Notes under the pieces: model-generated | Database searches by the model: none | What the model was told of the DNA's origin: nothing | Seen by the model: the letters and a program-made list of their open reading frames with translations, nothing else | Shown here: in pieces, positions 8,706-16,689 of the stretch | Layout: every line of letters begins with the position of its first letter | How positions within the stretch are numbered: the stretch's first letter is position 1 | Position numbers and translations under genes: made by a program | Assembly: GCA_017618715.1 (NCBI GenBank) | Contig: JAFZTS010000078.1 | Coordinates: 1-32,349, forward strand | Source: Bacteroidales bacterium | Lineage (GTDB): Bacteria > Bacteroidota > Bacteroidia > Bacteroidales > UBA3663 | Direction of reading: 5' to 3' | DNA: 32,349 bases

Positions 8706-10031
8706 ATGAATCTGATACAATTCCTGAATTCAAGTCCTGTCAATTATCTTGCAGTCGCAACGCTCGAAGAGCAGTTGCAGGCTGCAGGATTCCGCAAGAT
8801 CGATCCTACGATGCCCATGCCGGACGTTCGACCGGGCGACAAGCTTTATTTCACAAAGAACGATTCTTCTCTCTATGCCATCCGTCTGGGTTCAAAGCCA
8901 TTGGGCGAGAGTGGAATTCGTATCATCTGTGCCCACTGTGATTCTCCAACATTCCGAATCAAGCCCAATCCCGAAATCTTGATGGAAAAGGGCTTCGTGA
9001 AGCTGAATACCGAAATCTATGGTGGAGCCATCATGAGCACATGGTTCGATCGACCGCTATCCTTGGCAGGACGTGTAATGCTCCGCACCAGCGACCCGCT
9101 GCACCCGCAGACACGCTTGCTCCACATCAAGGAGCCCATCCTCATCATCCCGAATCTGGCTATTCACTTCAATCGTCAGGTCAACGATGGCGTGAAGCTG
9201 TCGAAGCAGAAGGATATGCTGCCTGTACTGGGCATCATCGACGAAGAATTGTGTGCCGACAATCTCCTCCTCAACGAGATTGCCAAGAACCTCGACGTAG
9301 CTCCCGAAGACATTCTCGATTTCGATCTCTATCTCTACGACACCACACCGGCTTGCGAGGTAGGACTGAACAAGGAATTCATCTCGGCAGGACGACTTGA
9401 TGACCTGTCGATGGTACATGCCGGCTTGCAGGCGATGTTGGGCAGTGTAGCTGATAACAAAAAGAAGAATCAGAACCAGGAACAGACAATGGTTCTGGCT
9501 ATCTTCGACAACGAGGAAACCGGCAGCGGTACCAAGCAGGGAGCTGGCTCACCCTTCCTTGCACAGGTGCTCCAACGTCTCGTTCTTGCACAGAGCAAGG
9601 CTCTCGGCCTCACGACCAATCCATTCGACGACTTCTATCGGATGATTGAGAACAGTTTCATGGTAAGTGCCGACAATGCTCACGCATGGCATCCCAACTA
9701 CGGGGAGAAGATGGATCCGACCAATCATCCCGTACTGGGCGGAGGACCAATCATCAAGGTCAATGCTGCTCAGAAATATGCGTCCGACGCTGACGGTGCC
9801 GCCGTATTCAGCGAAATTTGTCGTCGTGCCGGCGTTCCTTATCAGCGTTTCGTCAACCACAGCGACATAGCCGGCGGAAGCACATTGGGCAACATCCTCA
9901 CCAGCTCACTCCCCTTCCGTGGCGTAGATATGGGCAATGGCGTTTGGGGTATGCATTCCATCCGCGAAACAGGCAGCGTCAAGGACCAGGAGTATGTCAT
10001 CAAGGCCTTCACCGAGTTCTTCTGGGGCTAA
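8706..10031 (+). CDS. apeB: M18 family metalloaminopeptidase
   Basis: Cytosolic zinc aminopeptidase of the M18 (aspartyl/ApeB) family; it removes N-terminal residues from peptides and usually forms a dodecamer. The 441 residues are normal for the family. Metal-binding and catalytic landmarks are seen in order: ICAHCDSP (ligand His), SAGRLDDL (bridging Asp), FDNEETGSGTKQGA (catalytic and ligand Glu pair), SADNAHAWHPNY, and near the C-terminus NHSDIAGGSTLGN and GMHSIRETG (last His ligand). The start ATG lies three bases after mscS. It is followed by GC-rich twin hairpins and a terminator that serves the opposite strand. Confidence 0.95.
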   Translation: MNLIQFLNSSPVNYLAVATLEEQLQAAGFRKIDPTMPMPDVRPGDKLYFTKNDSSLYAIRLGSKPLGESGIRIICAHCDSPTFRIKPNPEILMEKGFVKLNTEIYGGAIMSTWFDRPLSLAGRVMLRTSDPLHPQTRLLHIKEPILIIPNLAIHFNRQVNDGVKLSKQKDMLPVLGIIDEELCADNLLLNEIAKNLDVAPEDILDFDLYLYDTTPACEVGLNKEFISAGRLDDLSMVHAGLQAMLGSVADNKKKNQNQEQTMVLAIFDNEETGSGTKQGAGSPFLAQVLQRLVLAQSKALGLTTNPFDDFYRMIENSFMVSADNAHAWHPNYGEKMDPTNHPVLGGGPIIKVNAAQKYASDADGAAVFSEICRRAGVPYQRFVNHSDIAGGSTLGNILTSSLPFRGVDMGNGVWGMHSIRETGSVKDQEYVIKAFTEFFWG

Positions 10032-10039
10032 TAATAGGC

Positions 10040-10093
10040 ACGGCCGTTCTTGGCCGTCCCCCTGTGTCCTCGCGGCGGCCGTTCATGGCCGCC
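10040..10093. repeat. Twin GGCC-GTTCNT-GGCC hairpins
   Basis: Two near-identical hairpins lie side by side just after the aminopeptidase gene: ACGGCC-GTTCTT-GGCCGT (10040-10057) and GGCGGCC-GTTCAT-GGCCGCC (10074-10093). Neither is followed by a U tract on the plus strand. They could be a REP-like intergenic repeat or a Rho-independent stop of weak type for the plus-strand operon. Confidence 0.55.
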
Positions 10094-10095
10094 TC

Positions 10096-10131
10096 AAAAA
10101 AAGGAGGTAAGCGCAACCAGCGCTTACCTCC
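10096..10131 (-). terminator. Strong Rho-independent terminator
   Basis: A perfect 12-bp stem (GGAGGTAAGCGC / GCGCTTACCTCC, 5-base loop) is followed on the minus strand by a run of seven U residues. It ends the minus-strand operon that finishes with the 59-residue membrane protein. There is no U tract on the plus side. Confidence 0.9.
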
Positions 10132-10139
10132 TGATCGTT

Positions 10140-10319
10140 TCAAACAAATCGGAGAAAGAAACGGACCAACGAAGCACCGATGGCTCCCAATCCGCACCAT
10201 ATCCAATAGGTGTTTGGGCTACCGAACCAATGGTCTTGGGCGAAGCCGATCAACGCTGCAACAACCAACACATAGAAAAGGATGCGCAGCACCTTCTGCA
10301 TAATCTCAATAGGATCCAT
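10140..10319 (-). CDS. Small membrane protein, 59 residues
   Basis: This short frame starts at ATG 10319 (MDPIEIMQKVLRILFYVL) and ends at TGA 10140. It has two hydrophobic helices, VLRILFYVLVVAALIGFA and, after a polar loop (QDHWFGSPNTYW), IWCGLGAIGASLVRFFLRF, so a small two-pass inner-membrane protein is likely. It starts 35 bases after the M23 peptidase gene and ends eight bases before a strong terminator on the same strand, which supports it as a real last gene of the operon. I do not recognise a named family. Confidence 0.7.
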   Translation of the reverse strand: MDPIEIMQKVLRILFYVLVVAALIGFAQDHWFGSPNTYWIWCGLGAIGASLVRFFLRFV

Positions 10320-10354
10320 AATGTTGTATATTATGCTGCGAGGAATGCAGCAAG

Positions 10355-11308
10355 TTATTTAATCCTTATTCGTTTGCCCAATTGAAGTTTGGTGTTGGCT
10401 CTGATGCCATTCAGCTTGCAGAGGCGATTGACGGTCGTGCCATAACGACGAGCAATGCCTCCAAGCGTATCACCCTTTCTGACCACATGGACTGATGGCG
10501 ATGTTCTTCTATTGGCATTTTTCCTGCTCGTCGAAGTCCTGCTAGCACTTGCCGTAGCACCTCTCCTGCCCTTGTTGTTCTGATCCCATTGTGCCTGTTT
10601 GCGATCAAGCTTGTAGATTTGGGAACGGGGCTGGAAGGTAACGAAATCAATCAGGTCAGCCGGATCGAGGGCGATACCCATGTAGCGCATTTCGAAATGC
10701 AGATGAGGACCCGTGCTGCGTCCTGTGCTGCCACCAAGTCCGATGGCCTGTCCAGCTTTCACATATTCATCCTGCTTGACGATATGTTTCGAAAGGTGGC
10801 CGTAGATGGTCTCAAGTCCATTGTCATGACGAATGACATAAAAGTTACCGTAACCGCGTCGATCGCTTCGACAGATTCTTACTCGCCCGTCAAATGCGGC
10901 ACGCACCGTATCGCCGGTATATAACTTGATGTCTTCGCCTTTATGCATTCTTTCCTTTCGCCAACCGAAAGGGGAAGTAACCATTCCCTTGATGGGAGGA
11001 TACCATCCGGACAGATCAATCTCGACATTATTGGGAATATTGGCAGGTATCTTGCCGTTCATCGGGTCGAACTTGTCGTTCCAATCGCTATAGAGGTCAA
11101 GCACCGGATGAAGCTCGAAAGGCTCTTCACCCTCCAGGGTATTGACCGAATCGGACATCGTGTGGAAGAATCGTGCCACATCTTGCTGTTCCTGCAGCGT
11201 GCGATGAATATCACGATGTACCTGCGGTATCACATCTCCTTTTGCCCAAATGCTGTCTGTCAAAATAAATGTCGCTGCGAGCGACAATAATAAATATCCA
11301 AATTTCAT
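10355..11308 (-). CDS. M23 metallopeptidase with C-terminal LysM domain
   Basis: A murein hydrolase-like exported protein of 317 residues. It begins with a signal peptide (MKFGYLLLSLAATFILTDS, cleavage near IWAKG). The middle holds an M23 endopeptidase domain: GWRKERMHKGEDI carries the HxxxD zinc motif, followed by YGHLSKH and the GPHLHFEM motif with the other histidines. An Arg/Ser/Thr-rich linker leads to a C-terminal LysM domain (VVRKGDTLGGIARRYGTTVNRLCKLNGI) that binds peptidoglycan. The M23 active-site residues are present, so it is probably an active DD-endopeptidase rather than an EnvC-like activator. It is the first gene of a two-gene unit with the small membrane protein. Confidence 0.93.
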   Translation of the reverse strand: MKFGYLLLSLAATFILTDSIWAKGDVIPQVHRDIHRTLQEQQDVARFFHTMSDSVNTLEGEEPFELHPVLDLYSDWNDKFDPMNGKIPANIPNNVEIDLSGWYPPIKGMVTSPFGWRKERMHKGEDIKLYTGDTVRAAFDGRVRICRSDRRGYGNFYVIRHDNGLETIYGHLSKHIVKQDEYVKAGQAIGLGGSTGRSTGPHLHFEMRYMGIALDPADLIDFVTFQPRSQIYKLDRKQAQWDQNNKGRRGATASASRTSTSRKNANRRTSPSVHVVRKGDTLGGIARRYGTTVNRLCKLNGIRANTKLQLGKRIRIK

Positions 11309-11312
11309 GATG

Positions 11313-11344
11313 CAAAAATACGTAATCTTTTTGGAAAAACCAAG
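11313..11344 (-). promoter_or_regulatory. Bacteroidetes-type promoter for the M23 peptidase gene
   Basis: On the minus strand TATTTTTG (11320-11313) fits TAnnTTTG, only a few bases upstream of the ATG, with CTTG about 20 bases further up. The very short leader makes this tentative. Confidence 0.45.
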
Positions 11345-11376
11345 AAGATTGCGTAGTTTTTAACGAAATTTGTCAA

Positions 11377-11643
11377 TTAAAGTGCTGATTCTATGGCTTT
11401 GACAAGTGCTTTTGACAATTGATCGGGGCAAGAAGTGGGTTTATCACCGCATCTTATTCCCCTGACTTTGCCGATTACATCTTCGGCTTTCTGGCCTTTG
11501 ATGAGCGAACAAATGCCTTGCAGGTTGCCACTGCATCCACCCATGAACTGCACATCCTCGATGACGTTGTCGTCATTCAGCACCACATGGATATACTTCG
11601 AACACGTTCCCTGCGTCTGATACCAAACATCTTTCATACTCAT
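11377..11643 (-). CDS. TSCPD domain protein (TIGR03905 family)
   Basis: An 88-residue protein of the TSCPD family. It shows the cysteine-containing pattern of the family: [43 protein letters not shown], the last giving the family its name. The same domain occurs at the C-terminus of some vitamin B12-dependent ribonucleotide reductases, where the cysteines may act in metal or redox roles; the free-standing form has no settled function. The chosen start ATG at 11643 overlaps the dnaJ stop codon (ATGA), so translation is probably coupled to dnaJ. A longer frame into dnaJ exists but is a shadow. Confidence 0.85.
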   Translation of the reverse strand: MSMKDVWYQTQGTCSKYIHVVLNDDNVIEDVQFMGGCSGNLQGICSLIKGQKAEDVIGKVRGIRCGDKPTSCPDQLSKALVKAIESAL

Positions 11644-12722
11644 TCCTGTTTTGTGAAGAAATACTTGATTCTGCTGAACAGCGACTGGCGATTTTCCTCC
11701 GTAGGCGTGCAATTCTTGCTGTTCGTCAATTTCTCGATAGCCTTGCGTTCATCCGAATTGAGTTTCTCGGGCACATAGACAAGGATATTGACAATCAGGT
11801 CGCCAATCAATCCTGTATCCTTCGAAGGAAGACCCTTGCCCTTCAGACGAAGCATCTTGCCGGGCTGTGTGCCGGCAGGCACGTTGATTCTCACACGACC
11901 GTTGAGTGTAGGGATCTCTACAGGTCCGCCAAGAGTAGCCGTCGGGAAGGAAATGAGGCAATTATATACCAGATCCTCATGATCACGCAGCAGTTCGGGA
12001 TGAGGAATCTCCTCGATATTCACCACGAGGTCGCCAGGCACGCCACGTCCGCCAGGGGCAGCATTGCCCTTGCCTTTCGACATGAACTTCTGTCCTTCCA
12101 TCACGCCTTTTGGTAGGCGAATGGTAATTACATCCTCGGTCTGACGAACGGTGCCTGTCGAATCGGCAACCGAATGCTTGTACTTCACCTTCTTCTCGAT
12201 ACCATTCATCACGTCATCGAGCGATACTCGCAAAGTGATGTTGATATCCTGTCCCTTGACTTCCTGTTGGAAGGGATTGAAACCACCGCCGCTTCCACCC
12301 GCTTGGGTAAAGCCCTCGAAGATGTCGAAGGGAGAACGACCACCCGTAGTATATGACCAGCCACCAGCACCACGGCCACCGGCAGCTCCACCAAAGAACT
12401 GCCTGAAGATCTCGAACGGATCGATATCCATTCCATTGAAGTCAAAGCCTCCAGTACTTCCGCCGCCTCCGCCGAAGCCTCCGTTCATGCCGGCATGTCC
12501 GAACTGGTCATAGCGCGCACGTTTCTGGTCATCGCTGAGCACGGCATAAGCCTCGCCGATCTCCTTGAAGTTCTGCTCAGCGGTCTTCTTCTCAGCCTCA
12601 CTCGCCTGCTGCCATTTGTCAGGATGCCATTTGAGCGCAAGCTTGCGATAGGCCTTCTTTATATCTTCGGCTGAAGCCCCTTTCTGGAGGCCCAGCACCT
12701 CATAGTAATCTCTCTTTGCCAT
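11640..12722 (-). CDS. dnaJ: DnaJ-type co-chaperone lacking the zinc-finger domain
   Basis: J-protein that passes clients to DnaK and stimulates its ATPase. Over 360 residues: J domain 1-76 with HPD at 33-35; long Gly/Phe-rich region about 77-150; C-terminal substrate-binding domains from about 157 ([56 protein letters not shown]). The cysteine-rich domain with four CxxCxGxG repeats, standard in DnaJ of this phylum, is absent: residues 183-197 form only a short linker ([10 protein letters not shown]). Only two cysteines remain in the protein. It is thus class B (CbpA-like) in form but sits right after grpE, where class A dnaJ normally lies. It overlaps the next gene by four bases. Confidence 0.93.
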   Translation of the reverse strand: MAKRDYYEVLGLQKGASAEDIKKAYRKLALKWHPDKWQQASEAEKKTAEQNFKEIGEAYAVLSDDQKRARYDQFGHAGMNGGFGGGGGSTGGFDFNGMDIDPFEIFRQFFGGAAGGRGAGGWSYTTGGRSPFDIFEGFTQAGGSGGGFNPFQQEVKGQDINITLRVSLDDVMNGIEKKVKYKHSVADSTGTVRQTEDVITIRLPKGVMEGQKFMSKGKGNAAPGGRGVPGDLVVNIEEIPHPELLRDHEDLVYNCLISFPTATLGGPVEIPTLNGRVRINVPAGTQPGKMLRLKGKGLPSKDTGLIGDLIVNILVYVPEKLNSDERKAIEKLTNSKNCTPTEENRQSLFSRIKYFFTKQE

Positions 12723-12749
12723 AGTCTTTCATTTTCTCCTAATGATAAA

Positions 12750-13355
12750 TTACTGTCCGACGACTACTTTCGCATAGCGAATAACCTTGTCAATGAGTTT
12801 GTAGCCCTTCGTAGGACAATCGACAATCTTTCCCTTAAGCGATGGATCGGGTGCAGGAAACATGGTGATGGCTTCGTGGATCTTGTCGTCGAAGTCATCT
12901 CCTGGATTAGCGGGAATAACGGTGACCTGCTGTTGTTTAAGGTAGCCTTGAAACTTCTGCATGATCAACGCGACTCCTTCCTTCACGCTTTCGATGTCAT
13001 CTGCCTTGTCAATATGCTGCATGGCACGTTCCAGGTCGTCAATCACCGGAAGCAAAGCCTCTACGGCCTTCTGGCTGCCATATTTGATCAGGTCGGCCTT
13101 CTCCATGACGGTACGTTTGCGGAAATTGTCAAACTCTGCGGCACGATAAAGGGCATCCTTCTGAAGTTGCTCGATCTGAGCCTCCAGTTCAGCGATACGC
13201 TCTTCCTGAGTCTTCTCGGCAGGAGCTTCTTCCTTAGGCTGCTCTTCGTCAGTTTGTGCAGTCTCCTCAGTCTCTTGGACAACAGTCTCGTCGTCCACTA
13301 TCTGTTCGTTATCGATCGGTTGTTCGTTATCGATCTTTTCTTTGTTATTTTCCAT
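12750..13355 (-). CDS. grpE: Nucleotide exchange factor GrpE
   Basis: Promotes ADP release from DnaK in the heat-shock chaperone cycle. The 201-residue form from ATG 13355 has the expected plan: an acidic, disordered N-terminus (many Glu/Asp, EETAQTDEEQPKEEAPAEK), a long dimerising coiled coil (ERIAELEAQIEQLQKDALYR), then the conserved AAEFDNFRKRT and the C-terminal beta domain (VCDCPTKGY-like, read here as IVDCPTKGYKLIDKVIRYAKVVVG). A longer frame to 13436 is rejected because the extra residues lack family similarity and overlap the promoter. It is followed 27 bases later by dnaJ. Confidence 0.95.
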   Translation of the reverse strand: MENNKEKIDNEQPIDNEQIVDDETVVQETEETAQTDEEQPKEEAPAEKTQEERIAELEAQIEQLQKDALYRAAEFDNFRKRTVMEKADLIKYGSQKAVEALLPVIDDLERAMQHIDKADDIESVKEGVALIMQKFQGYLKQQQVTVIPANPGDDFDDKIHEAITMFPAPDPSLKGKIVDCPTKGYKLIDKVIRYAKVVVGQ

Positions 13356-13433
13356 AACGTTATGTTGTTTTATAATATTCGTATATAATTTCAATGCAAA
13401 TACTATGCCACGACAAATTGACGCAGATATGGA

Positions 13434-13441
13434 CAAAAGTA
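13434..13441 (-). promoter_or_regulatory. -7 box for grpE-dnaJ
   Basis: Minus-strand TACTTTTG matches TAnnTTTG, about 80 bases upstream of the grpE start. It is divergent from the ispE promoter next to it. No clear -33 box or heat-shock operator (CIRCE) was seen. Confidence 0.45.
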
Positions 13442-13461
13442 AATATTTTTAACGGTTCAGA

Positions 13462-13493
13462 TTTCGTATTCTCAAAAAGAATCATTATATTTG
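13462..13493 (+). promoter_or_regulatory. Bacteroidetes-type promoter for ispE
   Basis: TATATTTG at 13486-13493 is an exact TAnnTTTG -7 box, with TTTCG about 20 bases upstream as a loose -33 box. The ispE ATG follows about 44 bases later. Confidence 0.7.
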
Positions 13494-13536
13494 CCCCGCA
13501 AATTTGTCATACGTTTACACATTATATATAATATAT

Positions 13537-14436
13537 ATGTTACTTTTTCCACATGCCAAGATCAACATAGGCCTTTTCGTGACACGTCGTCGCGAAGATG
13601 GCTACCACATTCTCCAGACGCTTTTCTATCCCATCGATTGGCGCGATGGCCTTGAGATATTGCCGCAGTCCGAAACTCTTGCACCGAACTGCATCAGCAC
13701 CCTCGACAATCGCATACATTGGCATCAAACGGGCATCACCGTCGATTGCGACCCCGAACAAAACCTCTGCGTGAAAGCCTACAGGCTCTTGCAGAATCGG
13801 TTTCCCGACCTGCCTTCCGTGGATATGTTTCTCGAAAAGCAGATTCCTTTCGGTGCCGGTTTGGGGGGCGGTTCTTCCGATGGTGCCCATGCCCTGCTGA
13901 TGCTTCGCGAAATGTTCAAGCTCGAGGTCTCCGACGCCGATCTCGAAAGCATGGCCGCACGTCTGGGTGCCGACTGTGCCTTCTTCTGCCGATGCGGCAA
14001 TCGGTACAACACCGCCGGCAATGGCGGTAAGATGATTGCACAGTATTGCGAAGGCATCGGTCACGAACTTGTGCCTCATTCCCTATCCCTGCAGGGGAAA
14101 TATATCGTTATCGTAAAACCTCCATTCGGCGTCAGCACGCGTGAAGCCTACAGCGGTGTGCATCCGAACATTCCTGCCGTCTCGCTCGACCGGTTGTTGA
14201 AGCGTCCGTTGAATGAATGGAAGGAATTCATACATAACGATTTCGAGGATTCCGTCTTCCCTCTCCACCCCCAGTTGGCCGAAGCAAAACAGATACTTTA
14301 CGACCATGGAGCCGTCTATGCAAGCATGTCGGGTTCAGGCTCCGCATTGTTCGGAATCTTCGACAATGAGCAATCGTGTTGCACAACTTGGTTCGATGAC
14401 AATTATTTGGCCAGAGGACACTGGGCATTAGTGTAA
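13537..14436 (+). CDS. ispE: 4-diphosphocytidyl-2-C-methyl-D-erythritol kinase
   Basis: IspE phosphorylates 4-diphosphocytidyl-2-C-methylerythritol with ATP in the non-mevalonate isoprenoid pathway. It is a GHMP kinase of 299 residues. The N-terminus shows PHAKINIGLFVTRRREDGYH (substrate Lys and conserved DGYH), the ATP loop is PFGAGLGGGSSDGA, and the C-terminal GHMP motif reads ASMSGSGSALFGIF. The chosen start is ATG 13537; an upstream TTG at 13504 would add residues not seen in the family and lies just after the promoter. It is divergent from grpE. Confidence 0.95.
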   Translation: MLLFPHAKINIGLFVTRRREDGYHILQTLFYPIDWRDGLEILPQSETLAPNCISTLDNRIHWHQTGITVDCDPEQNLCVKAYRLLQNRFPDLPSVDMFLEKQIPFGAGLGGGSSDGAHALLMLREMFKLEVSDADLESMAARLGADCAFFCRCGNRYNTAGNGGKMIAQYCEGIGHELVPHSLSLQGKYIVIVKPPFGVSTREAYSGVHPNIPAVSLDRLLKRPLNEWKEFIHNDFEDSVFPLHPQLAEAKQILYDHGAVYASMSGSGSALFGIFDNEQSCCTTWFDDNYLARGHWALV

Positions 14437-14514
14437 ACGATTGTCTGAATTTGCACAAATATCACTGTATTTATGCAATTTTTTCATCGATTGCACATTT
14501 TTTACTCAAAATAT

Positions 14515-14545
14515 TTGGAGTATATTGCGAAATAGACTATCTTTG
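14515..14545 (+). promoter_or_regulatory. Bacteroidetes-type promoter for the LacI-family gene
   Basis: TATCTTTG at 14538-14545 fits the -7 consensus; TTG at 14515-14517 lies 20 bases upstream in the -33 position. The leader to the ATG at 14602 is about 50 bases. Confidence 0.7.
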
Positions 14546-14601
14546 CACCCGTTCAGATTCTTGTAATACTATAAACGCACGTATCACTTATTACATATAA
14601 C

Positions 14602-15624
14602 ATGGGCGAAAAAGGTAAAGTTACAATTTACGACCTTGCACTAAGACTCCAAACAACCGCTTCGACTGTTTCACGAGCCTTGCAGAACAACCCGCGCATA
14701 AGCAAGAAAACCCGCGATGCAGTACAAAAGTTGGCGAGGGAGCTCAACTATATCCCCGACCCGGTCGCTCACCATCTGCGAACCGGCAAGGGTAATGTCC
14801 TTGGCATCGTCGTACCGCGTATCGACCGCAATTTCTTTGCAACCATCATCTCCTCCTTCCAGAATCAGGCGCAGAAGCACGGATACCAGGTCATCATCGC
14901 CGCCAGTGGCGAGAGTGAGGAACAAGAGGCCAATGCCATCAAGGCCATGATCGCCAAGAAAGTGGATGGCGTGGCTATTTCCCTATCGACCGAGACACAG
15001 AATCCCGTCTATGACGAGATGCTTGCCCAGCACAAGGTTCCGCTGGTCTATTTCGACCGTCTGCCCAACAGGGTAGCCGATTGCGATTCGGTATGCAACG
15101 ACAATTTCCAAATCGGCTACGATGCTGTCGTGCAACTGCATAAGTTAGGATGCCGTAAGATCTGCCATTTTGCAGGACCCTTCGTGCAAACCTCCTACGT
15201 CGATCGCTTCAACGGCTATCGCAAAGCCCTTGCCGACTACGGTCTGCCCTTCCGTGACGAATGGCTGTTCCAAAGCTCCATTACCATCGAAACCGGCACT
15301 GAAGCCGCCCAACGCATCCTCCAGATGGAGGATCGTCCCGACGGCATCTTCTCGGCAGGTGATTTCCCGGCCATCACCGCCCTCGACATCTTCCGTCGAA
15401 AAGGCATCAAGGTGCCCGACGAAATAGCCATCATCGGCGTAGCCAACGAGCCTTTCGACAACTATCTTTCCACCCCTTTGGCATCGTTCGACCTGCATCA
15501 GCAGCGCATCGGCGAAATGGCTGCCAAACTGCTCCTCTCCCACCTTGGAGAGATACCTGAGATGAGCCATCCTTCCCATCTCATCGTCAACCATAACCTG
15601 ATTCTTCGCGAATCAGCAATATAA
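14602..15624 (+). CDS. LacI-family transcriptional regulator
   Basis: DNA-binding sugar-responsive regulator of 340 residues. The N-terminal LacI helix-turn-helix is clear (VTIYDLALRLQTTASTVSRAL, then the hinge region RELNYIPDPVAHHLRTG). The rest is a periplasmic-binding-protein-like ligand domain (LGIVVPRIDRNFFATIISSF; KKVDGVAISLS; VPLVYFDRLP; PDGIFSAGDFPAITAL). It lies 75 bases upstream of a gluconate 5-dehydrogenase-like gene on the same strand, so it may control sugar-acid use. The ligand is not known from sequence. Confidence 0.93.
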   Translation: MGEKGKVTIYDLALRLQTTASTVSRALQNNPRISKKTRDAVQKLARELNYIPDPVAHHLRTGKGNVLGIVVPRIDRNFFATIISSFQNQAQKHGYQVIIAASGESEEQEANAIKAMIAKKVDGVAISLSTETQNPVYDEMLAQHKVPLVYFDRLPNRVADCDSVCNDNFQIGYDAVVQLHKLGCRKICHFAGPFVQTSYVDRFNGYRKALADYGLPFRDEWLFQSSITIETGTEAAQRILQMEDRPDGIFSAGDFPAITALDIFRRKGIKVPDEIAIIGVANEPFDNYLSTPLASFDLHQQRIGEMAAKLLLSHLGEIPEMSHPSHLIVNHNLILRESAI

Positions 15625-15699
15625 ACCAGTATTCGATAAGGCTCAATCGATATAAACACAACAACTATCCTCTAACCATAAATTTAAATTTTTAACAAC

Positions 15700-16509
15700 A
15701 TGACAAGTTTGAAAGATTTCTCACTGGAAGGTAAGAACGCATGGATCACCGGCGCATCTTACGGTATCGGATTCAACATCGCCAAGGCCTTCGTTGCTGC
15801 TGGCGTTAAGACCATCATTTTCAACGACATCAACGAAGGTGCTCTCGAACGTGGTCTCAACAATTACAAGGAAGCAGGTATCACCAACGTGAAGGGTTAC
15901 GTCTGCAACGTCACCGACGAAGTGGCTGTAGCCGAGCTCGTTAAGAAGATTCATGAGGAGGTGGGCCAGATCGATATTCTCGTCAACAATGCAGGTATCA
16001 TCAAGCGTATCCCTATGCACGAAATGAAGCGCAGCGAATTCCAGGCAGTCATCGACGTTGATCTGGTGGCTCCCTATATCTGTGCAGCAGCCGTTATCCC
16101 CGAGATGATGGAGCGCAAGGAAGGCAAAATCATCAACATCTGCTCGATGATGTCCGAGCTCGGCCGTGAAACCGTCAGCGCTTATGCAGCTGCCAAGGGC
16201 GGTCTGAAGATGCTCACCCGCAACATCTGCTCCGAGTACGGCGAGTACAATATCCAGTGCAACGGCATTGGCCCAGGCTACATCGCTACCCCGCAGACTG
16301 CACCGCTTCGCGAGCGCCAGCCCGACGGCAGCCGTCACCCATTCGACAGCTTCATTTGCGCAAAGACTCCCGCTGGTCGTTGGCTCGATCCTGAGGAGTT
16401 GGGCGGCCCCGCTGTCTTCCTCGCTTCACATGCTTCCGACGCTGTCAACGGACACGTCCTCTATGTCGATGGCGGCATCCTCGCATACATTGGCAAGCAG
16501 CCTAAATAA
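15700..16509 (+). CDS. SDR oxidoreductase, gluconate 5-dehydrogenase-like
   Basis: NAD(P)-dependent short-chain dehydrogenase of 269 residues, closest by eye to gluconate 5-dehydrogenase (IdnO/Gno) and 2-deoxy-D-gluconate 3-dehydrogenase (KduD). It has the Rossmann motif TGASYGIG, the NNAG motif (LVNNAGIIKR), the catalytic serine region (NICSMMSELG) and the YxxxK pair in SAYAAAKGGLK. The C-terminus ends VNGHVLYVDGGILAYIGKQP, typical of the group. It probably interconverts a sugar acid and its keto form in hexonate or hexuronate breakdown. The LacI-type regulator just upstream is the likely controller. A good terminator follows. Confidence 0.88.
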   Translation: MTSLKDFSLEGKNAWITGASYGIGFNIAKAFVAAGVKTIIFNDINEGALERGLNNYKEAGITNVKGYVCNVTDEVAVAELVKKIHEEVGQIDILVNNAGIIKRIPMHEMKRSEFQAVIDVDLVAPYICAAAVIPEMMERKEGKIINICSMMSELGRETVSAYAAAKGGLKMLTRNICSEYGEYNIQCNGIGPGYIATPQTAPLRERQPDGSRHPFDSFICAKTPAGRWLDPEELGGPAVFLASHASDAVNGHVLYVDGGILAYIGKQPK

Positions 16510-16535
16510 ACCAATTTTGCCAAGTAAACGTATCA

Positions 16536-16570
16536 AACCCCACTGCAACCTTTCAGCAGTGGGGTTCTTT
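16536..16570 (+). terminator. Rho-independent terminator after the SDR gene
   Basis: An 11-bp perfect stem (AACCCCACTGC / GCAGTGGGGTT) with a 9-base loop is followed by CTTTTATT. It separates the SDR gene from the nqr promoter. Confidence 0.9.
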
Positions 16571-16593
16571 TATTCAAATAAAACAGTTCAGAT

Positions 16594-16623
16594 TTTGTAT
16601 TTAGGATTTTTTCACTATCTTTG
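16594..16623 (+). promoter_or_regulatory. Promoter of the nqr operon
   Basis: TTTG at 16594-16597 and TATCTTTG at 16616-16623 match the Bacteroidetes -33 and -7 boxes with 18 bases between them. It lies just after a terminator and about 65 bases before nqrA. Confidence 0.8.
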
Positions 16624-16689
16624 CAAGCGTATATATAATAAAAATTGAAAAACATTACACAACCAACAATCAAATAAACATCATTTTTA

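Noticed and set aside
13356..13436. N-terminal extension of grpE
   Set aside because: The extra residues do not fit GrpE and overlap the likely promoter and leader.
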